A stretch of DNA of 64,000 nt from Methanoregula sp. GTDB lineage: Archaea; Halobacteriota; Methanomicrobia; Methanomicrobiales; Methanospirillaceae. Positions 24,072 to 33,809 of this stretch are shown piece after piece (positions within the stretch are counted from its first letter, which is position 1; every line of letters begins with the position of its first letter). Under the pieces are notes generated by a model, which was given only the letters and a program-made list of their open reading frames with translations, was not told where the DNA came from and ran no database searches. The translations under genes were made by a program, and so were the position numbers. The stretch is taken from NCBI RefSeq assembly GCF_023227875.1, contig NZ_JALOCH010000006.1, forward strand, positions 1 through 64,000, in the 5' to 3' direction.

Positions 24072-25670
24072 ATGCTATCAGGACAGCCAATTATCATCCT
24101 AAAAGAAAATGTGGAGCGTAATCGCGGCAAGGAAGCCCAGCGCTCGAATATTACGGCAGCAAAGGCAATCGCTGGCGCTGTAAAATCCACTCTTGGCCCA
24201 CGGGGCATGGACAAGATGCTTGTCAGCGGCTCGGGCGATATCGTCATAACGAACGATGGCGCGACCATCCTCAGCGAGATTGCCGTGCAGCACCCCGGTG
24301 CAAAGATGGTGATCGAGGTCGCTCATACACAGGACGATGAAGTCGGCGACGGGACCACCACCGCAGTCATCCTCGTCGGCGCCCTGATGGAACAGGCCGA
24401 GGGCATGCTCGAACAGGGCATCCACCCGACCGTCATCGCCGAGGGATACCGCATGGGCATGGAAAAAGCCCTTGAGATCACCAGCAGCCTCTCTCTCAAA
24501 GTCGACCCGTCCGACCGGAAGACCCTGCTCAAGATCGCCGACACGGCGATCACCGGTAAGTCAATCGAGCAGGTCAAGAAGAAGCTTGACGGTATTATTG
24601 TCGACGCTGTCATGACCGTGGCCGAGAAGGTCAACGGGAAGTATTCGGTCGATGAAGATGATGTCATGATCAAGAAGCAGAAAGGCGCTGCCATTGACGA
24701 CGCCGAACTGATCCGCGGCGTCGTGATCGACAAGGTCCGCGTCCACGACGGCATGCCCAAGAAGATCACAAAGGCAAAGGTTGCGATGGTTGCAACCCCC
24801 CTTGAGATCACCAAGACCCAGGTAAAGGCAAAGATCAAGATCTCCTCTGCCGAACAGGTTACCGCATTCTCCGAGCAGGAGCGCGAGGCACTCCATAAAC
24901 TCGCCGATGCAATCATTGACAGCGGTGCAAACGTCCTCCTCTGCCAGAAGGGAATCTCGGACAGCGCCCAGTTCTACCTTGCCAAGGCCGGCGTCCTTGC
25001 CATCGAAGATGTGCCGGAAAAGGACATGAAGTATGCCGCTCGGGCACTCCACGCAAACATTGTTTCAAAGCCGGAAGCACTGACCTCAAAGGACCTTGGA
25101 TCCGCGGACCTTATCGAGGAAGACACTGAAGGGAATGTCACCAGAATTTCCGGTTGCAGGAACCCCAAGACCATCACGATCCTCCTCCGCGGCACCAGCG
25201 ATTACCTGCTGGACGAACTCGAGCGGGCAGTAGTTGACGGAACCCGCGTTGTTATGGATGCGATGGAAGACGGAACCTACGTCGTTGGTGGCGGGGCAGT
25301 CGAGACCGAACTGCTCATGAAGATCCGGGAATATGCCCAGACGGTCGGCGGCCGCGTGCAGATCGCAATCGAGGCCTATGCAGCAGCATACGAGTCGATT
25401 CCCCGCGCACTTGCGGAAAACTCCGGGTTCAACCCGATCGACAAGCTGGTCGAGCTCAAGAACATCCATTCCAAGGGTAAGAAAAATGCCGGCCTGAATG
25501 TCTATGAGGGAAAAGTCGTGGACATGCTGGCAGAAGGCGTCATCGAGCCCCTGCGTTCAAAGCGCCAGTCCATACAGAGCGCATCGGAGACTGCCGTCAT
25601 GCTCATTCGTGTCGATGACATGATGATTACCCAGCAGGGTGGCAGGGCCGGCGCCCCGCCCATGATGTAA
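24072..25670 (+). CDS. ths: Thermosome subunit (group II chaperonin)
   Basis: The protein is 532 residues and folds proteins in an ATP-driven double ring. Motifs: KSTLGPRGMDKMLV at the N-terminus, the ATP-site GDGTTTAVILVGALM, the apical domain, and the C-terminal ATP block with VVGGGAVETELL. It ends in a short Gly-rich tail (GGRAGAPPMM). It is a single gene with its own promoter, and a T-run at 25691-25696 follows. One subunit is seen here; others may lie elsewhere. Confidence 0.97.
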   Translation: MLSGQPIIILKENVERNRGKEAQRSNITAAKAIAGAVKSTLGPRGMDKMLVSGSGDIVITNDGATILSEIAVQHPGAKMVIEVAHTQDDEVGDGTTTAVILVGALMEQAEGMLEQGIHPTVIAEGYRMGMEKALEITSSLSLKVDPSDRKTLLKIADTAITGKSIEQVKKKLDGIIVDAVMTVAEKVNGKYSVDEDDVMIKKQKGAAIDDAELIRGVVIDKVRVHDGMPKKITKAKVAMVATPLEITKTQVKAKIKISSAEQVTAFSEQEREALHKLADAIIDSGANVLLCQKGISDSAQFYLAKAGVLAIEDVPEKDMKYAARALHANIVSKPEALTSKDLGSADLIEEDTEGNVTRISGCRNPKTITILLRGTSDYLLDELERAVVDGTRVVMDAMEDGTYVVGGGAVETELLMKIREYAQTVGGRVQIAIEAYAAAYESIPRALAENSGFNPIDKLVELKNIHSKGKKNAGLNVYEGKVVDMLAEGVIEPLRSKRQSIQSASETAVMLIRVDDMMITQQGGRAGAPPMM

Positions 25671-25690
25671 ATATCATAAAATCCAGCCCC

Positions 25691-25696
25691 TTTTTT
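25691..25696 (+). terminator. T-run after the thermosome gene
   Basis: Six T's preceded by CCCC, 20 bases past the thermosome stop, fit a simple archaeal intrinsic terminator. Confidence 0.35.
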
Positions 25697-25795
25697 AACC
25701 ATGTTATCGAAATTCATTCATTGACCCCGGCCATCTTTCCGCTCTTATTCAGATAACTATTAGAGCAATCGATGAGAAAAAATAGAGAACCGGTT

Positions 25796-25880
25796 GCCGA
25801 GGTAGTCTAGCCCGGGAAGGCGGTAGCCTCGAAAGCTACTGGCGCTTCGCGCCTCGGGAGTTCAAATCTCCCCCTCGGCG
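25796..25880 (+). tRNA. tRNA-Ser (CGA)
   Basis: An 85-base class II tRNA. Acceptor GCCGAGG pairs with CCTCGGC, G is the discriminator. The anticodon arm GTAGC-CTCGAAA-GCTAC reads anticodon CGA (codon UCG). A long variable arm (GGCGC-TTC-GCGCC) and a T arm GGGAG-TTCAAAT-CTCCC are typical of tRNA-Ser. The 3' CCA is not encoded. Confidence 0.95.
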
Positions 25881-26128
25881 TTCAAAGACCGCTTTTCTTC
25901 GTGTATTGTGCTATCCTGCAGGTATGGTTGTTCATTCCCTTCCCTCACTCTCTGAAATTTTGTAAAAACGTTTATTTCTGCGGTTTTTTCAAGAAAAATC
26001 CCATATATCAGGTTTTTTTATATTTTGAATTTTCAAAAGTAATAAATATGCCGTGTTCATATTATATGATAATAACACAGTGCTACTACAGAGCCATCTG
26101 TGGCTGTATGCAGGATACGTGAACAGGT

Positions 26129-26332
26129 ATGATCCGGATAAAGCAGAACAAACCCACCATCTCCGCAGACGCGAGATCCTTTCGCGCCGTACGGAGGCTA
26201 AACCTGAATCGTACCTATATTCCGTTGAAGATCGGTGCGATTGCAGGGTATATACTCTTAGGCATGCTCTCGGCATCCACATCCATGTTCGGCATCCTTG
26301 TCGGTGCCATACTCCGCCTTTTCGGGCTGTAA
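26129..26332 (+). CDS. Possible small membrane protein, unknown
   Basis: A 67-residue reading frame: a basic N-terminal half (DARSFRAVRRLNLNRTYIPL) and one membrane-like segment (IGAIAGYILLGMLSASTSMF, continuing to a GILVGAILRLFGL end). The region upstream (25881-26128) is AT-rich and shows a TATA-like ATTATATGAT at about 26060. The Shine-Dalgarno is weak (ACAGGT). The composition is protein-like and the alternative is 570 bases with no gene, so it is kept as a weak call. No family was recognised. Confidence 0.4.
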   Translation: MIRIKQNKPTISADARSFRAVRRLNLNRTYIPLKIGAIAGYILLGMLSASTSMFGILVGAILRLFGL

Positions 26333-26448
26333 AATTCTTTTTTTATCCCCGTTTCATCACAGATCCAGTACGAGACGTACTGATTTCCTGATAAACGAGG
26401 GATAGTCTATAAAAAAGTGAGATGGGAGGAGACTGCTTCAGACAGGGT

Positions 26449-26892
26449 TTACTCTACAACGGTGATCGTACCACGCATGGTTGGGTATACCAGACAGTCA
26501 TAGTCATATATACCCGGGCTGTCGAACTGCTGGCTGAAAGACTGGCTGGTTCCGAGAAGGTAGTGGGACGTGGAGAATACCTTGTTGGCAAACTCGATAT
26601 TATGCGGGTGATCGTCGCTGTTCACCCATCGCACAGTAGAGTGCACCTTCACCGTCATGTTTGCGGAGGGAGTGAAGGCATTGTTCTTGATAATAATCGT
26701 ATTGTCCGAGACCTTGAGGGTCGTGACCGGGATCGCTGTCGCTGTTGGCACAGGTGTGTGCGACACGGCCGTCTGTTTCAGGGTAGGGGTAGGCACAGGA
26801 GCTGACTGCTGTTCTGAAGGCACCTCGCTGGTACACCCCCCAACCAGTACACAAAGAGTGACCAGGACAAGAAGCACGATCCATTTCTGCAT
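26449..26892 (-). CDS. Cupredoxin-domain lipoprotein with an altered copper site
   Basis: The protein is 147 residues. Lipobox LVGGC puts the lipid anchor at Cys20; a Pro/Thr linker follows, then a plastocyanin-like domain. Ligand positions: His97 (DHPHNIEF), Cys133 and Met139 (YDCLVYPTM). The usual C-x2-H-x2-M is here C-L-V-Y-P-T-M, so Tyr136 stands in the second His position. It sits on the outer face of the membrane. Possible roles are electron transfer with a changed metal site or a metal-free binding protein. It is a single gene downstream of, and on the same strand as, the helicase. Confidence 0.8.
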   Translation of the reverse strand: MQKWIVLLVLVTLCVLVGGCTSEVPSEQQSAPVPTPTLKQTAVSHTPVPTATAIPVTTLKVSDNTIIIKNNAFTPSANMTVKVHSTVRWVNSDDHPHNIEFANKVFSTSHYLLGTSQSFSQQFDSPGIYDYDCLVYPTMRGTITVVE

Positions 26893-26944
26893 ACGTTACC
26901 TTCGACAGTTGACCAGAAAAATATGATCCGAACTGCTCTCCCGG

Positions 26945-29149
26945 TTATTCCGGCATACCGGGGGGTACTGGATCCGGGGTTGGAAGAAGTCTGATCTCCA
27001 TAGATGAAAGTTCCTCGAAAAATTCCCCGATATGATAATAGTCGGAGAACGCACACGCCGAGAACAGGTTATCCGGAAGCAGGCCGGCAAACTTCCAGCC
27101 ATCCCGGGGGGGAATGGGGAGCATGGCGCCGATCTCGTCACGATTCATGCTCCTTACAGACTCCAGTGCAGATGCAACTTTTTTTCCGGCACCGGTCTTT
27201 CCTGTACCGGTGACCCGGACAACAAAATCCGTGGAACGGGAACGTGCCTTTGCACCAAGACATTTCCTGAGGAGGATGGCAAGGACACGGTTGAACCGGC
27301 TCCCGTGCAGGGAGTAAACCACAACTTCCCGCCTCCCGGGTGTGTTCCTCTCCAGAATATACAGCCCGTGCGTCCCGGTCCCCTCCGGGATTTTTAAGAG
27401 GGGGGGCTGAAGCTGTTCCTTTTCACGATCTCCAAGGGGCAGCACGGATTCTCCCCGCATCCGGATCATCTCAATCCGTTCACAGACCAGCGGGGATAAC
27501 CCGTTATCGCCACCGCTGCCGGTCCAGAACGTCCGGGACGCACCGGATCCTGACGGTACAACGACAACGATATTATGCCCTTCATCGCACTTCACCATCG
27601 ACCACTCGCGCCCACCCAGCGTGATGCCGTCTTCGCTGCGGCTGTTGACAAACCGGGCATCGAGCTTGCCCACAAGTTCCCCCTCCGGGGTCATCGCCCG
27701 GTACTCCCCGCCACCGCTGATCACCGAGTACAGGTCTTTCCAGTTCGACCTCCCGAGCACCCGTTCCGCCTCGGTGCCGGGCATCAGCATCTCGCCATCG
27801 GCGGTGATATACCCCCCCGCGACGAGGTGCCTGAATACCTGGTCAAGCTCCTTCCTGCTGATGCTGCCAAAGACCGGGTGGGAGAGGAGTTCTGTGCTGA
27901 TCTTCCTCCGGCTTGACCGGGGATGGTGGTGCAGGAAGAGAAAGAGCTGCTGGAGCAGGACATTGAACGGTTTTTCCGGCGGGCGCAGCTTCTCCACCTC
28001 ACGGGCCATCGCACATTCGATGATGGCACAGGAGCACAGCAGCTCGCAGGAGTCCTTGAGCACCCATGATACGTATGCCGCCATCCCCCGCCGCCCGCTC
28101 CGGCCCATCCGCTGGAGGAACGAGGAGACCGAATCCGGAGGCCCGACCTGGACCACCACGTCGAGGTCGCCGATATCGATACCCAGTTCGAGCGTGCTCG
28201 TGCAGATGATACAGGCCCCGTCCTGCGACAGGAAGGCATCCTCCGCGGCTTTCCGCGTTTCCGTGGACAGGGAGGAGTGGTGGATGTGGAGATTCTTAAC
28301 CCGGCCATGCAGGGACTTCGCCAGGTTCTCCGCACTGCTGCGGCTGTTGACGAACACGAGCGCTTTCCTGCCGGCAACAATACCGGCGATTGCATCGATC
28401 CGCTTCCGTTCTTCGGGCTCGACCAGGAAACTGAACCGTTTCTCCTGCGGGGGGGAGGGGATTGCAACCAGGGCCGTGCCATGCCGGTCATCCGAGAGCC
28501 AGCGCAGGACCTCTTCCGGGTTCCCGGTCGTGGCCGAGAGGCCGATCCGCTGGACCTGGCGCCCGGTGATTGTGTCCATCCGGTCCAGCAGCACTTTAAG
28601 ATGGACGCCCCGGTCGGTCTCGACAAACGCGTGGAGTTCATCGATGATGATGAACCGGACCTGCCGGAGATCGGCGGAAAGGGTCCGCTCCTGCAGGAGG
28701 ACTTCGAGGGACTCCGGGGTGATCATCAGGAAGTGGGGGGGTTCCCCTTTCCATGAACGGTCCCCCTTCGGCACATCCCCGTGCCATTTCTTCACGGACA
28801 GGGAAGTCGGGACACAGAAGGCTGCAAAACGGTCTTCCTGGTCGTTGATCAACGCTTTCAACGGGGAGATATAAAGGCAGGTGACACCGGGCCGGCCATG
28901 TTTCAGGATATCGTCCATCACCGGGATCAGGGCCGCTTCGGACTTGCCCCCTGCTGTCGGGGCAATGACCAGCACGTCGTTCCCGGAAGTCACGGCTGCG
29001 TACGACTGCTCCTGTACCTCGCGCAGCTCGGACCAGTCAAGCCGCTGGGCAAGCACCTGCTGGAGGGATTCGTGCAGGGATAAAAAGACGGATGTCACGA
29101 TTTTCTTAAAAGTGATTGTGCCTGTGGTGTAATGGCCTTTCCCATCCAT
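26945..29149 (-). CDS. Lhr-like DEAD/DEAH-box ATP-dependent helicase
   Basis: The protein is about 734 residues from the ATG at 29149 (an in-frame GTG at 29098 may be the leaderless start; the open frame runs to 29341 but the added residues do not look conserved). Motifs: Q-region LREVQEQSYAAV, Walker A variant APTAGGKSEAA, Walker B IIIDELHAF (DELH), SATTGNPEEV, and motif VI QRMGRSGRRGMAA. The C-terminal half has the winged-helix and beta-bundle look of Lhr. Lhr helicases unwind DNA and DNA:RNA hybrids in repair. The exact subfamily is uncertain. Confidence 0.88.
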   Translation of the reverse strand: MDGKGHYTTGTITFKKIVTSVFLSLHESLQQVLAQRLDWSELREVQEQSYAAVTSGNDVLVIAPTAGGKSEAALIPVMDDILKHGRPGVTCLYISPLKALINDQEDRFAAFCVPTSLSVKKWHGDVPKGDRSWKGEPPHFLMITPESLEVLLQERTLSADLRQVRFIIIDELHAFVETDRGVHLKVLLDRMDTITGRQVQRIGLSATTGNPEEVLRWLSDDRHGTALVAIPSPPQEKRFSFLVEPEERKRIDAIAGIVAGRKALVFVNSRSSAENLAKSLHGRVKNLHIHHSSLSTETRKAAEDAFLSQDGACIICTSTLELGIDIGDLDVVVQVGPPDSVSSFLQRMGRSGRRGMAAYVSWVLKDSCELLCSCAIIECAMAREVEKLRPPEKPFNVLLQQLFLFLHHHPRSSRRKISTELLSHPVFGSISRKELDQVFRHLVAGGYITADGEMLMPGTEAERVLGRSNWKDLYSVISGGGEYRAMTPEGELVGKLDARFVNSRSEDGITLGGREWSMVKCDEGHNIVVVVPSGSGASRTFWTGSGGDNGLSPLVCERIEMIRMRGESVLPLGDREKEQLQPPLLKIPEGTGTHGLYILERNTPGRREVVVYSLHGSRFNRVLAILLRKCLGAKARSRSTDFVVRVTGTGKTGAGKKVASALESVRSMNRDEIGAMLPIPPRDGWKFAGLLPDNLFSACAFSDYYHIGEFFEELSSMEIRLLPTPDPVPPGMPE

Positions 29150-29339
29150 TGAGGTGCAACTAAAAACCGTTATATATACCGGTTTCCAGAATATGATCCG
29201 GTAAACAATGAGATCGCACGGGGCATATCCTACTGTTTCTTTCGAGAGCCCCGGCTTCGCATTCTTCTTTAGATAGGGGACCTTCGTTCGTCTTGGTCCC
29301 CGCGTAATGTCGATGAAAGAGTTTACCAGAGGTTTTCTC

Positions 29340-29465
29340 ATGATCCTTGGAATTCCTGATCCACAGATATTGCTCGGCTATGGGCTGTCCATCGGGCTGG
29401 CCCTGGCGTGTATCGTGTACGGCTTGTTGTACTGGAACGAGGGGGACGGCAGTAATGGCAGTTGA
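29340..29465 (+). CDS. Symporter small accessory protein (41 residues)
   Basis: A 41-residue gene reading MILGIPDPQILLGYGLSIGL and ending with one membrane helix and YWNEGDGSNGS. It overlaps the start of the sodium/solute symporter by 11 bases. AGAGGT lies six bases before the ATG; in-frame ATGs at 29307 and 29313 are alternatives. Very short one-helix proteins with a G-x-x-D-P start directly ahead of SSS transporters are known as symporter small accessory proteins, and this fits in sequence, size and position. It probably helps assembly or gating of the carrier. Confidence 0.75.
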   Translation: MILGIPDPQILLGYGLSIGLALACIVYGLLYWNEGDGSNGS

Positions 29466-31020
29466 TACGCTGACGATGGCGGTGCTGGTGCTCATCTACC
29501 TTGCAGCAACCCTCATCATCGGCTACCTCGGCTACAAAAAGACAAAGAGTGCCGAGGATTACCTGGTTGCAGGGCGATGTAGTCACCCGGTGATAATCGC
29601 CCTCTCGTACGGGGCCACGTTCATCTCCACCTCTGCCATCATTGGCTTTGGAGGGCAGGCGGCGAACCTCGGCATGGGCCTGATCTGGCTCACGGTCCTG
29701 AATATTGGTGTCGGCATCCTCCTCGCCTTCGTGCTCTTCGGCAAAAAGACAAGGGAGATCGGGCACAGGCTCAGTGCGGTAACGTTCCCGGACCTGATGT
29801 GCAAGATCTACAAGTCCCCGCTCATGCAGTACATCGCCGGGTTCATCATTGTCATATCGATGCCTCTCTACACCGCTGCGATCCTCATAGGGGGTGCACG
29901 GTTCATCGAACCCACGCTCGGCATAGACTATGCGACGTCCCTGATCCTCTTTGCCGTCATCACGGCAATCTACGTTGTATTCGGCGGGCTGATTGCGGTG
30001 ATGTACACCGATGCCTTCCAGGGAACCCTCATGCTCATCGGGATGACCGTCCTTCTCGCACTCACGTTGGTTACTGTCGGCGGGTTTGCCGCAGGATCCA
30101 CGGCACTCACCAACATGGCGGACCTTGTCCCGAAAGCCCTCGCCAGCCAGGGTATGGCAGGGTGGACCGTGATGCCGGAGCTCGGCTCCCCCATCTGGTT
30201 CACCGTTGTAACAACCCTGGTCCTCGGCGTCGGTATCGGCGTGCTCGCCCAGCCCCAGCTCGTTGTCCGGTTCATGACGGCAAAGGACGATAAGTCCTTA
30301 AACCGGGCGATCCTTGTCGGAGGGCCGTTCATCCTGATGATGACCGGTGTCGCCTTCACGGTCGGTGCACTCAGCAACGTGTACTTCTACCAGACATCCG
30401 GCACGCTCGCCATTGACGCTGCGGGAGGGAACGTTGACGCAATCATACCGCTCTTCATCAACCAGGCAATGCCCGAGATCTTCGTGGTCGTCTTCATGCT
30501 GACGCTCCTCTCGGCCGCCATGTCTACGCTCTCCGCCCTCTACCATGCGATGGGCACGGCACTCATCTGCGATCTCTGGGGACGGGGACGAGAGTGCGCC
30601 CTCTCCATGAAGGCACACCAGGCCGGGATCGTTATCATGATGGTCCTCTCCACGGTCCTCGCCTTCCTCCTGCCGGTCAGCATCATCGCACGGGCCACGG
30701 TCATGTTCATGGGCCTCTGCGCCTGTGCCTTCCTGCCGGCGTTCGCAATCGGGGTCTATGCAAAGGCGCCATCGACAAGGGCAGCCCTGTGCAGCATGGT
30801 TGCCGGTGCGGCTGTCTGGTTTTTCTGGACCGCGTTTGTCCATGCAGCGGAGGCAAAACCTCTGGGCCTCTGCCAGGCACTCTTCGGGAAGGTCACGCTC
30901 CTCGGTTCCCCGTGGACCGCAGTCGACCCGATCGTGATCGGCCTCCCGATCTCGCTTGTCGTCATGGTTGTCATGCAGTGGCAGATCGGAAAGGCACAAC
31001 CGGCGGCCGCCGCCACATAG
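29455..31020 (+). CDS. Sodium:solute symporter (SSS family)
   Basis: The protein is 521 residues with about 13 membrane helices. The N-terminal motif SAEDYLVAGR and the helix-1 region YGATFISTSAIIGFGGQAAN are classic for SSS carriers, with the sodium-site pattern in the helices that follow. The start at 29455 overlaps the small accessory gene. The substrate cannot be told; pantothenate, proline and acetate carriers are relatives, and acetate or another carboxylate would suit a methanogen that needs acetate for carbon. Confidence 0.92.
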   Translation: MAVDTLTMAVLVLIYLAATLIIGYLGYKKTKSAEDYLVAGRCSHPVIIALSYGATFISTSAIIGFGGQAANLGMGLIWLTVLNIGVGILLAFVLFGKKTREIGHRLSAVTFPDLMCKIYKSPLMQYIAGFIIVISMPLYTAAILIGGARFIEPTLGIDYATSLILFAVITAIYVVFGGLIAVMYTDAFQGTLMLIGMTVLLALTLVTVGGFAAGSTALTNMADLVPKALASQGMAGWTVMPELGSPIWFTVVTTLVLGVGIGVLAQPQLVVRFMTAKDDKSLNRAILVGGPFILMMTGVAFTVGALSNVYFYQTSGTLAIDAAGGNVDAIIPLFINQAMPEIFVVVFMLTLLSAAMSTLSALYHAMGTALICDLWGRGRECALSMKAHQAGIVIMMVLSTVLAFLLPVSIIARATVMFMGLCACAFLPAFAIGVYAKAPSTRAALCSMVAGAAVWFFWTAFVHAAEAKPLGLCQALFGKVTLLGSPWTAVDPIVIGLPISLVVMVVMQWQIGKAQPAAAAT

Positions 31021-31104
31021 TGGAGAGACATACATTTCGGGAGCAGCTCGGTGTTGCTGTTCCCGTAGAGAAACTTTTTTTGTCCTGCGCACCGAGACAT
31101 AACC

Positions 31105-31437
31105 ATGGAACTCGCACAGAAAAAGTGCACCACCTATAAGGCCGGCTCTCCCCCGCTTACCCGCAAAGAGACTATGGAGCTCCTCGGGCAGGTGCCGGGC
31201 TGGACACTCAATAACGGTCATATCACCAAAACCTTCGGGCAGTCAGATGCCGCATCCTGCATTGCCTTCTTCAACGAGATCGCCGCCCTCTCAACAGAGG
31301 AGGGGCACTTCCCGGATGTCTGCATGAAAGAGTCACGGCTGGTCGAAGTCTCGCTCTATACCTACCCTGCGGGCGGCCTGACGCTGAACGATTTTATCAT
31401 TGCCGCAAAGCTGAACGAGAAGGGAAACGCACAATAA
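31105..31437 (+). CDS. Pterin-4a-carbinolamine dehydratase family protein
   Basis: The protein is 110 residues with the PCD core: active-site His in STEEGHFPDVCM and the ending LTLNDFIIAAKLNE. The usual job is dehydration of 4a-hydroxy-tetrahydropterin, linked to aromatic amino acid hydroxylases that methanogens lack. In archaea it may act on a methanopterin-type or molybdopterin intermediate, as has been proposed for PCD-like proteins. Conserved fold, unclear substrate. It is a single gene, convergent with the potassium carrier. Confidence 0.88.
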   Translation: MELAQKKCTTYKAGSPPLTRKETMELLGQVPGWTLNNGHITKTFGQSDAASCIAFFNEIAALSTEEGHFPDVCMKESRLVEVSLYTYPAGGLTLNDFIIAAKLNEKGNAQ

Positions 31438-31480
31438 GAAAATAAAAAATTCCCCTTTTTTATGCCTGGAAATCCGGGCG

Positions 31481-33295
31481 TTACATGACAACCCGTGTCA
31501 CAACCCCGTGGATCTTCTCGGGGGGGAGGGAATAGAACTGGATGAACGGCGGCGTGTTCTTCTTGATGAGGCCATAGATCTTCCAGAGAGCCTGATCGGA
31601 AACGATGGTCTCGATGCCGTAGAAGATCGTCTTCTCGTCGATTCCCTTCTCCTGCAATAACTTCACCACATCAACGATCTCCATGTACCCGCACGAGACG
31701 CGGAAGATGTGGAGCCCGGGGGCGATACCGGTATCGAAATCCGTTGTAACGCCAAACGGCTTCTCCGTGATGTTGATGGAGACGAGGATATTGTTCTCGT
31801 ACAGGATCTCGTTCTGGAAGAAGACCTGGGGGAGGTACGGGGAGAGGTTCCGTACATCCCCGACAAAGTAGAGGGCGGTCCCGCGGATCTTGTGCAGGTT
31901 TGCATAGGACTCCCTGTACCGGGGGAGGAACTCCTCGAGCGGATAGGGCCTGAGGATAGCGTGGAGCCGGTCCTGCCCGAGGATGAACGTGACGATGACG
32001 ATGAGGGGGATCGTGGCGATGAAAAACGACCAGTACGCGCCGTGCGGGATCTTGAAGAGAGTGGAGATGAAGAAGATCACGTCAACGAAGATGAGGATGC
32101 CGGCAATGAACATCTTCCCATACGAGTGTTTCTTGAAGAAGATCATCGTCATCAGGATGGCAGAGATCAGCATGCAGCCCGAGACCGCGAGACCGTACGC
32201 GGCCGAAAGGTTCTCTGATGACTGGAACTCGAAGATGACGAGGAGGACGGCGCCGAGCAGCATCCAGTTGACCCCATCGATGTAGATCTGGGACCGGAGC
32301 TCGGGTGATGTATACTCGACCTTCATCTTGGGGATAAACCGGGTCATCATGCCCTGGTACACGATTGAGAACATCCCGGAGATCATCGCCTGCGATGCAA
32401 TGACGGTCGCACAGATGGAGAGGATGAGGAAGGGGACGAGGGCGAGGGGGCTGATATGGTTGATCATCGAGAAGAGGACGTTATGGGTATTGTCGGACTG
32501 GATCACGTATGCGCCCTGGCCGAGATAACTGAGGACGAGCGCCGGAAGGACAACGGTCCAGCCCTTGACAATCGGCTCCCTGCCCAGGTGGCCCATATCC
32601 GCGTAGAGCGCCTCTCCCCCGGTAACGCAGAGGATCACCGCGGACATGACCATGACCGATGCCCAGCCATTGTCAAACAGGAACTCCACCGCGTAGGTGG
32701 GGCTTAAGGCATAGAGCACCTGCGGGGCACCGATGATCGAGATGATGCCGGATATCGCGAGAGCAGCAAACCAGATCACCATGACCGGGCCGAACGCCCA
32801 CGCAACGCGGTCGGTCCCCCTCCGCTGGAACCAGAAGAGCCCGATAGCAATAGCGGCGGCGATCAGAAGGAGGGTGAACTGTCCGGTCCCTTCAAATCCC
32901 GGGATCAGCAGGATGCCTTCTACTGCCGAAAGGATGCTGATCGCCGGGGTGATCACGCCGTCCCCGATGAAGAGGGCGATCCCGATGATCGTGAGGACGG
33001 AAACCGCAGACGCGGCGATCCCGGGCTTGAGAAGCATGTCAAGAATATTCCTGAGCACGATCGTCCCTCCTTCCCCCTTGTCTGAAAGGGACATGGCGAG
33101 CCAGATGTACTGGACCGAGATGATGATTAAGAGCGTCCAGGTGACCAGGGAGAGAAGGCCGAAGATGTTGAACGAGGAGGGGACCATGAAGAGCATGACG
33201 GCCCCCATCGTATAGATCGGGCTGGTCCCGATATCCCCGAAGACGAGGCCGAGGGACTTTACAATCTTCGAAGAGGGGCTGCCCGGATCTCCCAT
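31481..33295 (-). CDS. kup: KUP-family potassium transporter
   Basis: The protein is 604 residues from the ATG at 33295; the frame is open further up but those codons look unlike protein. Twelve membrane helices and the KUP signature GLVFGDIGTSPIYTMGAV near the N-terminus, GDGVITPAISILSAVEG and the C-terminal cytoplasmic domain (LYFVGDVRNLSPYLPQVFFQ). KUP proteins take up K+ with H+. The gene is flanked by PCD and thioredoxin genes and seems to be on its own. Confidence 0.93.
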   Translation of the reverse strand: MGDPGSPSSKIVKSLGLVFGDIGTSPIYTMGAVMLFMVPSSFNIFGLLSLVTWTLLIIISVQYIWLAMSLSDKGEGGTIVLRNILDMLLKPGIAASAVSVLTIIGIALFIGDGVITPAISILSAVEGILLIPGFEGTGQFTLLLIAAAIAIGLFWFQRRGTDRVAWAFGPVMVIWFAALAISGIISIIGAPQVLYALSPTYAVEFLFDNGWASVMVMSAVILCVTGGEALYADMGHLGREPIVKGWTVVLPALVLSYLGQGAYVIQSDNTHNVLFSMINHISPLALVPFLILSICATVIASQAMISGMFSIVYQGMMTRFIPKMKVEYTSPELRSQIYIDGVNWMLLGAVLLVIFEFQSSENLSAAYGLAVSGCMLISAILMTMIFFKKHSYGKMFIAGILIFVDVIFFISTLFKIPHGAYWSFFIATIPLIVIVTFILGQDRLHAILRPYPLEEFLPRYRESYANLHKIRGTALYFVGDVRNLSPYLPQVFFQNEILYENNILVSINITEKPFGVTTDFDTGIAPGLHIFRVSCGYMEIVDVVKLLQEKGIDEKTIFYGIETIVSDQALWKIYGLIKKNTPPFIQFYSLPPEKIHGVVTRVVM

Positions 33296-33404
33296 TACCT
33301 TTTTAGTGGATCCCCAAACCGCGTAAACCTTTTGGATTTTCCCTGTCGTGAGCGGCTGGCGCACGGAACCGGGCGGGGCAAGAGAAGCCCGGGAATGAAA
33401 AGAG

Positions 33405-33809
33405 TTAGTCCAGCCCGAACTTCCGGATGATCTTCTCCCGGATCGCTTCCTTGGGATATGCCCCGATGATCCGGTCCACCAGCTGGCCATGGGAGAAGAA
33501 CATCATCGCGGGGATCGCATCGATGTTGAACTGCACCGCGAGACGCCGGTTATCGTCTGTGTTGCACTTGCCAAACGCGACCTTTCCTGCAAATTCAGCG
33601 GAGAGTTCGTCCATGATTGGCGCAATCCGCCGGCAGGGCCCGCACCATTCCGCCCAGAAATCGATCACTGCGCAATCATTGGTGCTCACAAACTGCTGGA
33701 AGTGCATCTCGTCGACATTCTCTACACTGCCAGTCTTCTTCTCGTGTTTCATTGTTTCCTCAAGCTCCTTCCTGCGCTTCTCCCGGAGGAGGGCAAGCTC
33801 ATCATCCAT
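33405..33809 (-). CDS. Thioredoxin with charged N-terminal helix
   Basis: About 134 residues. Active site WAEWCGPCRRIAPIM, cis-Pro block AIPAMMFF, and a standard thioredoxin end. A charged, probably helical N-terminal stretch of about 35 residues (DDELALLREKRRKELEETMK) precedes the fold. Starts at 33857 (ATG) and 33866 (GTG) would add 16-19 residues; no clear ribosome site decides. It is divergent from the initiator tRNA gene. It probably receives electrons from a thioredoxin reductase such as the fusion at 49790. Confidence 0.9.
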   Translation of the reverse strand: MDDELALLREKRRKELEETMKHEKKTGSVENVDEMHFQQFVSTNDCAVIDFWAEWCGPCRRIAPIMDELSAEFAGKVAFGKCNTDDNRRLAVQFNIDAIPAMMFFSHGQLVDRIIGAYPKEAIREKIIRKFGLD

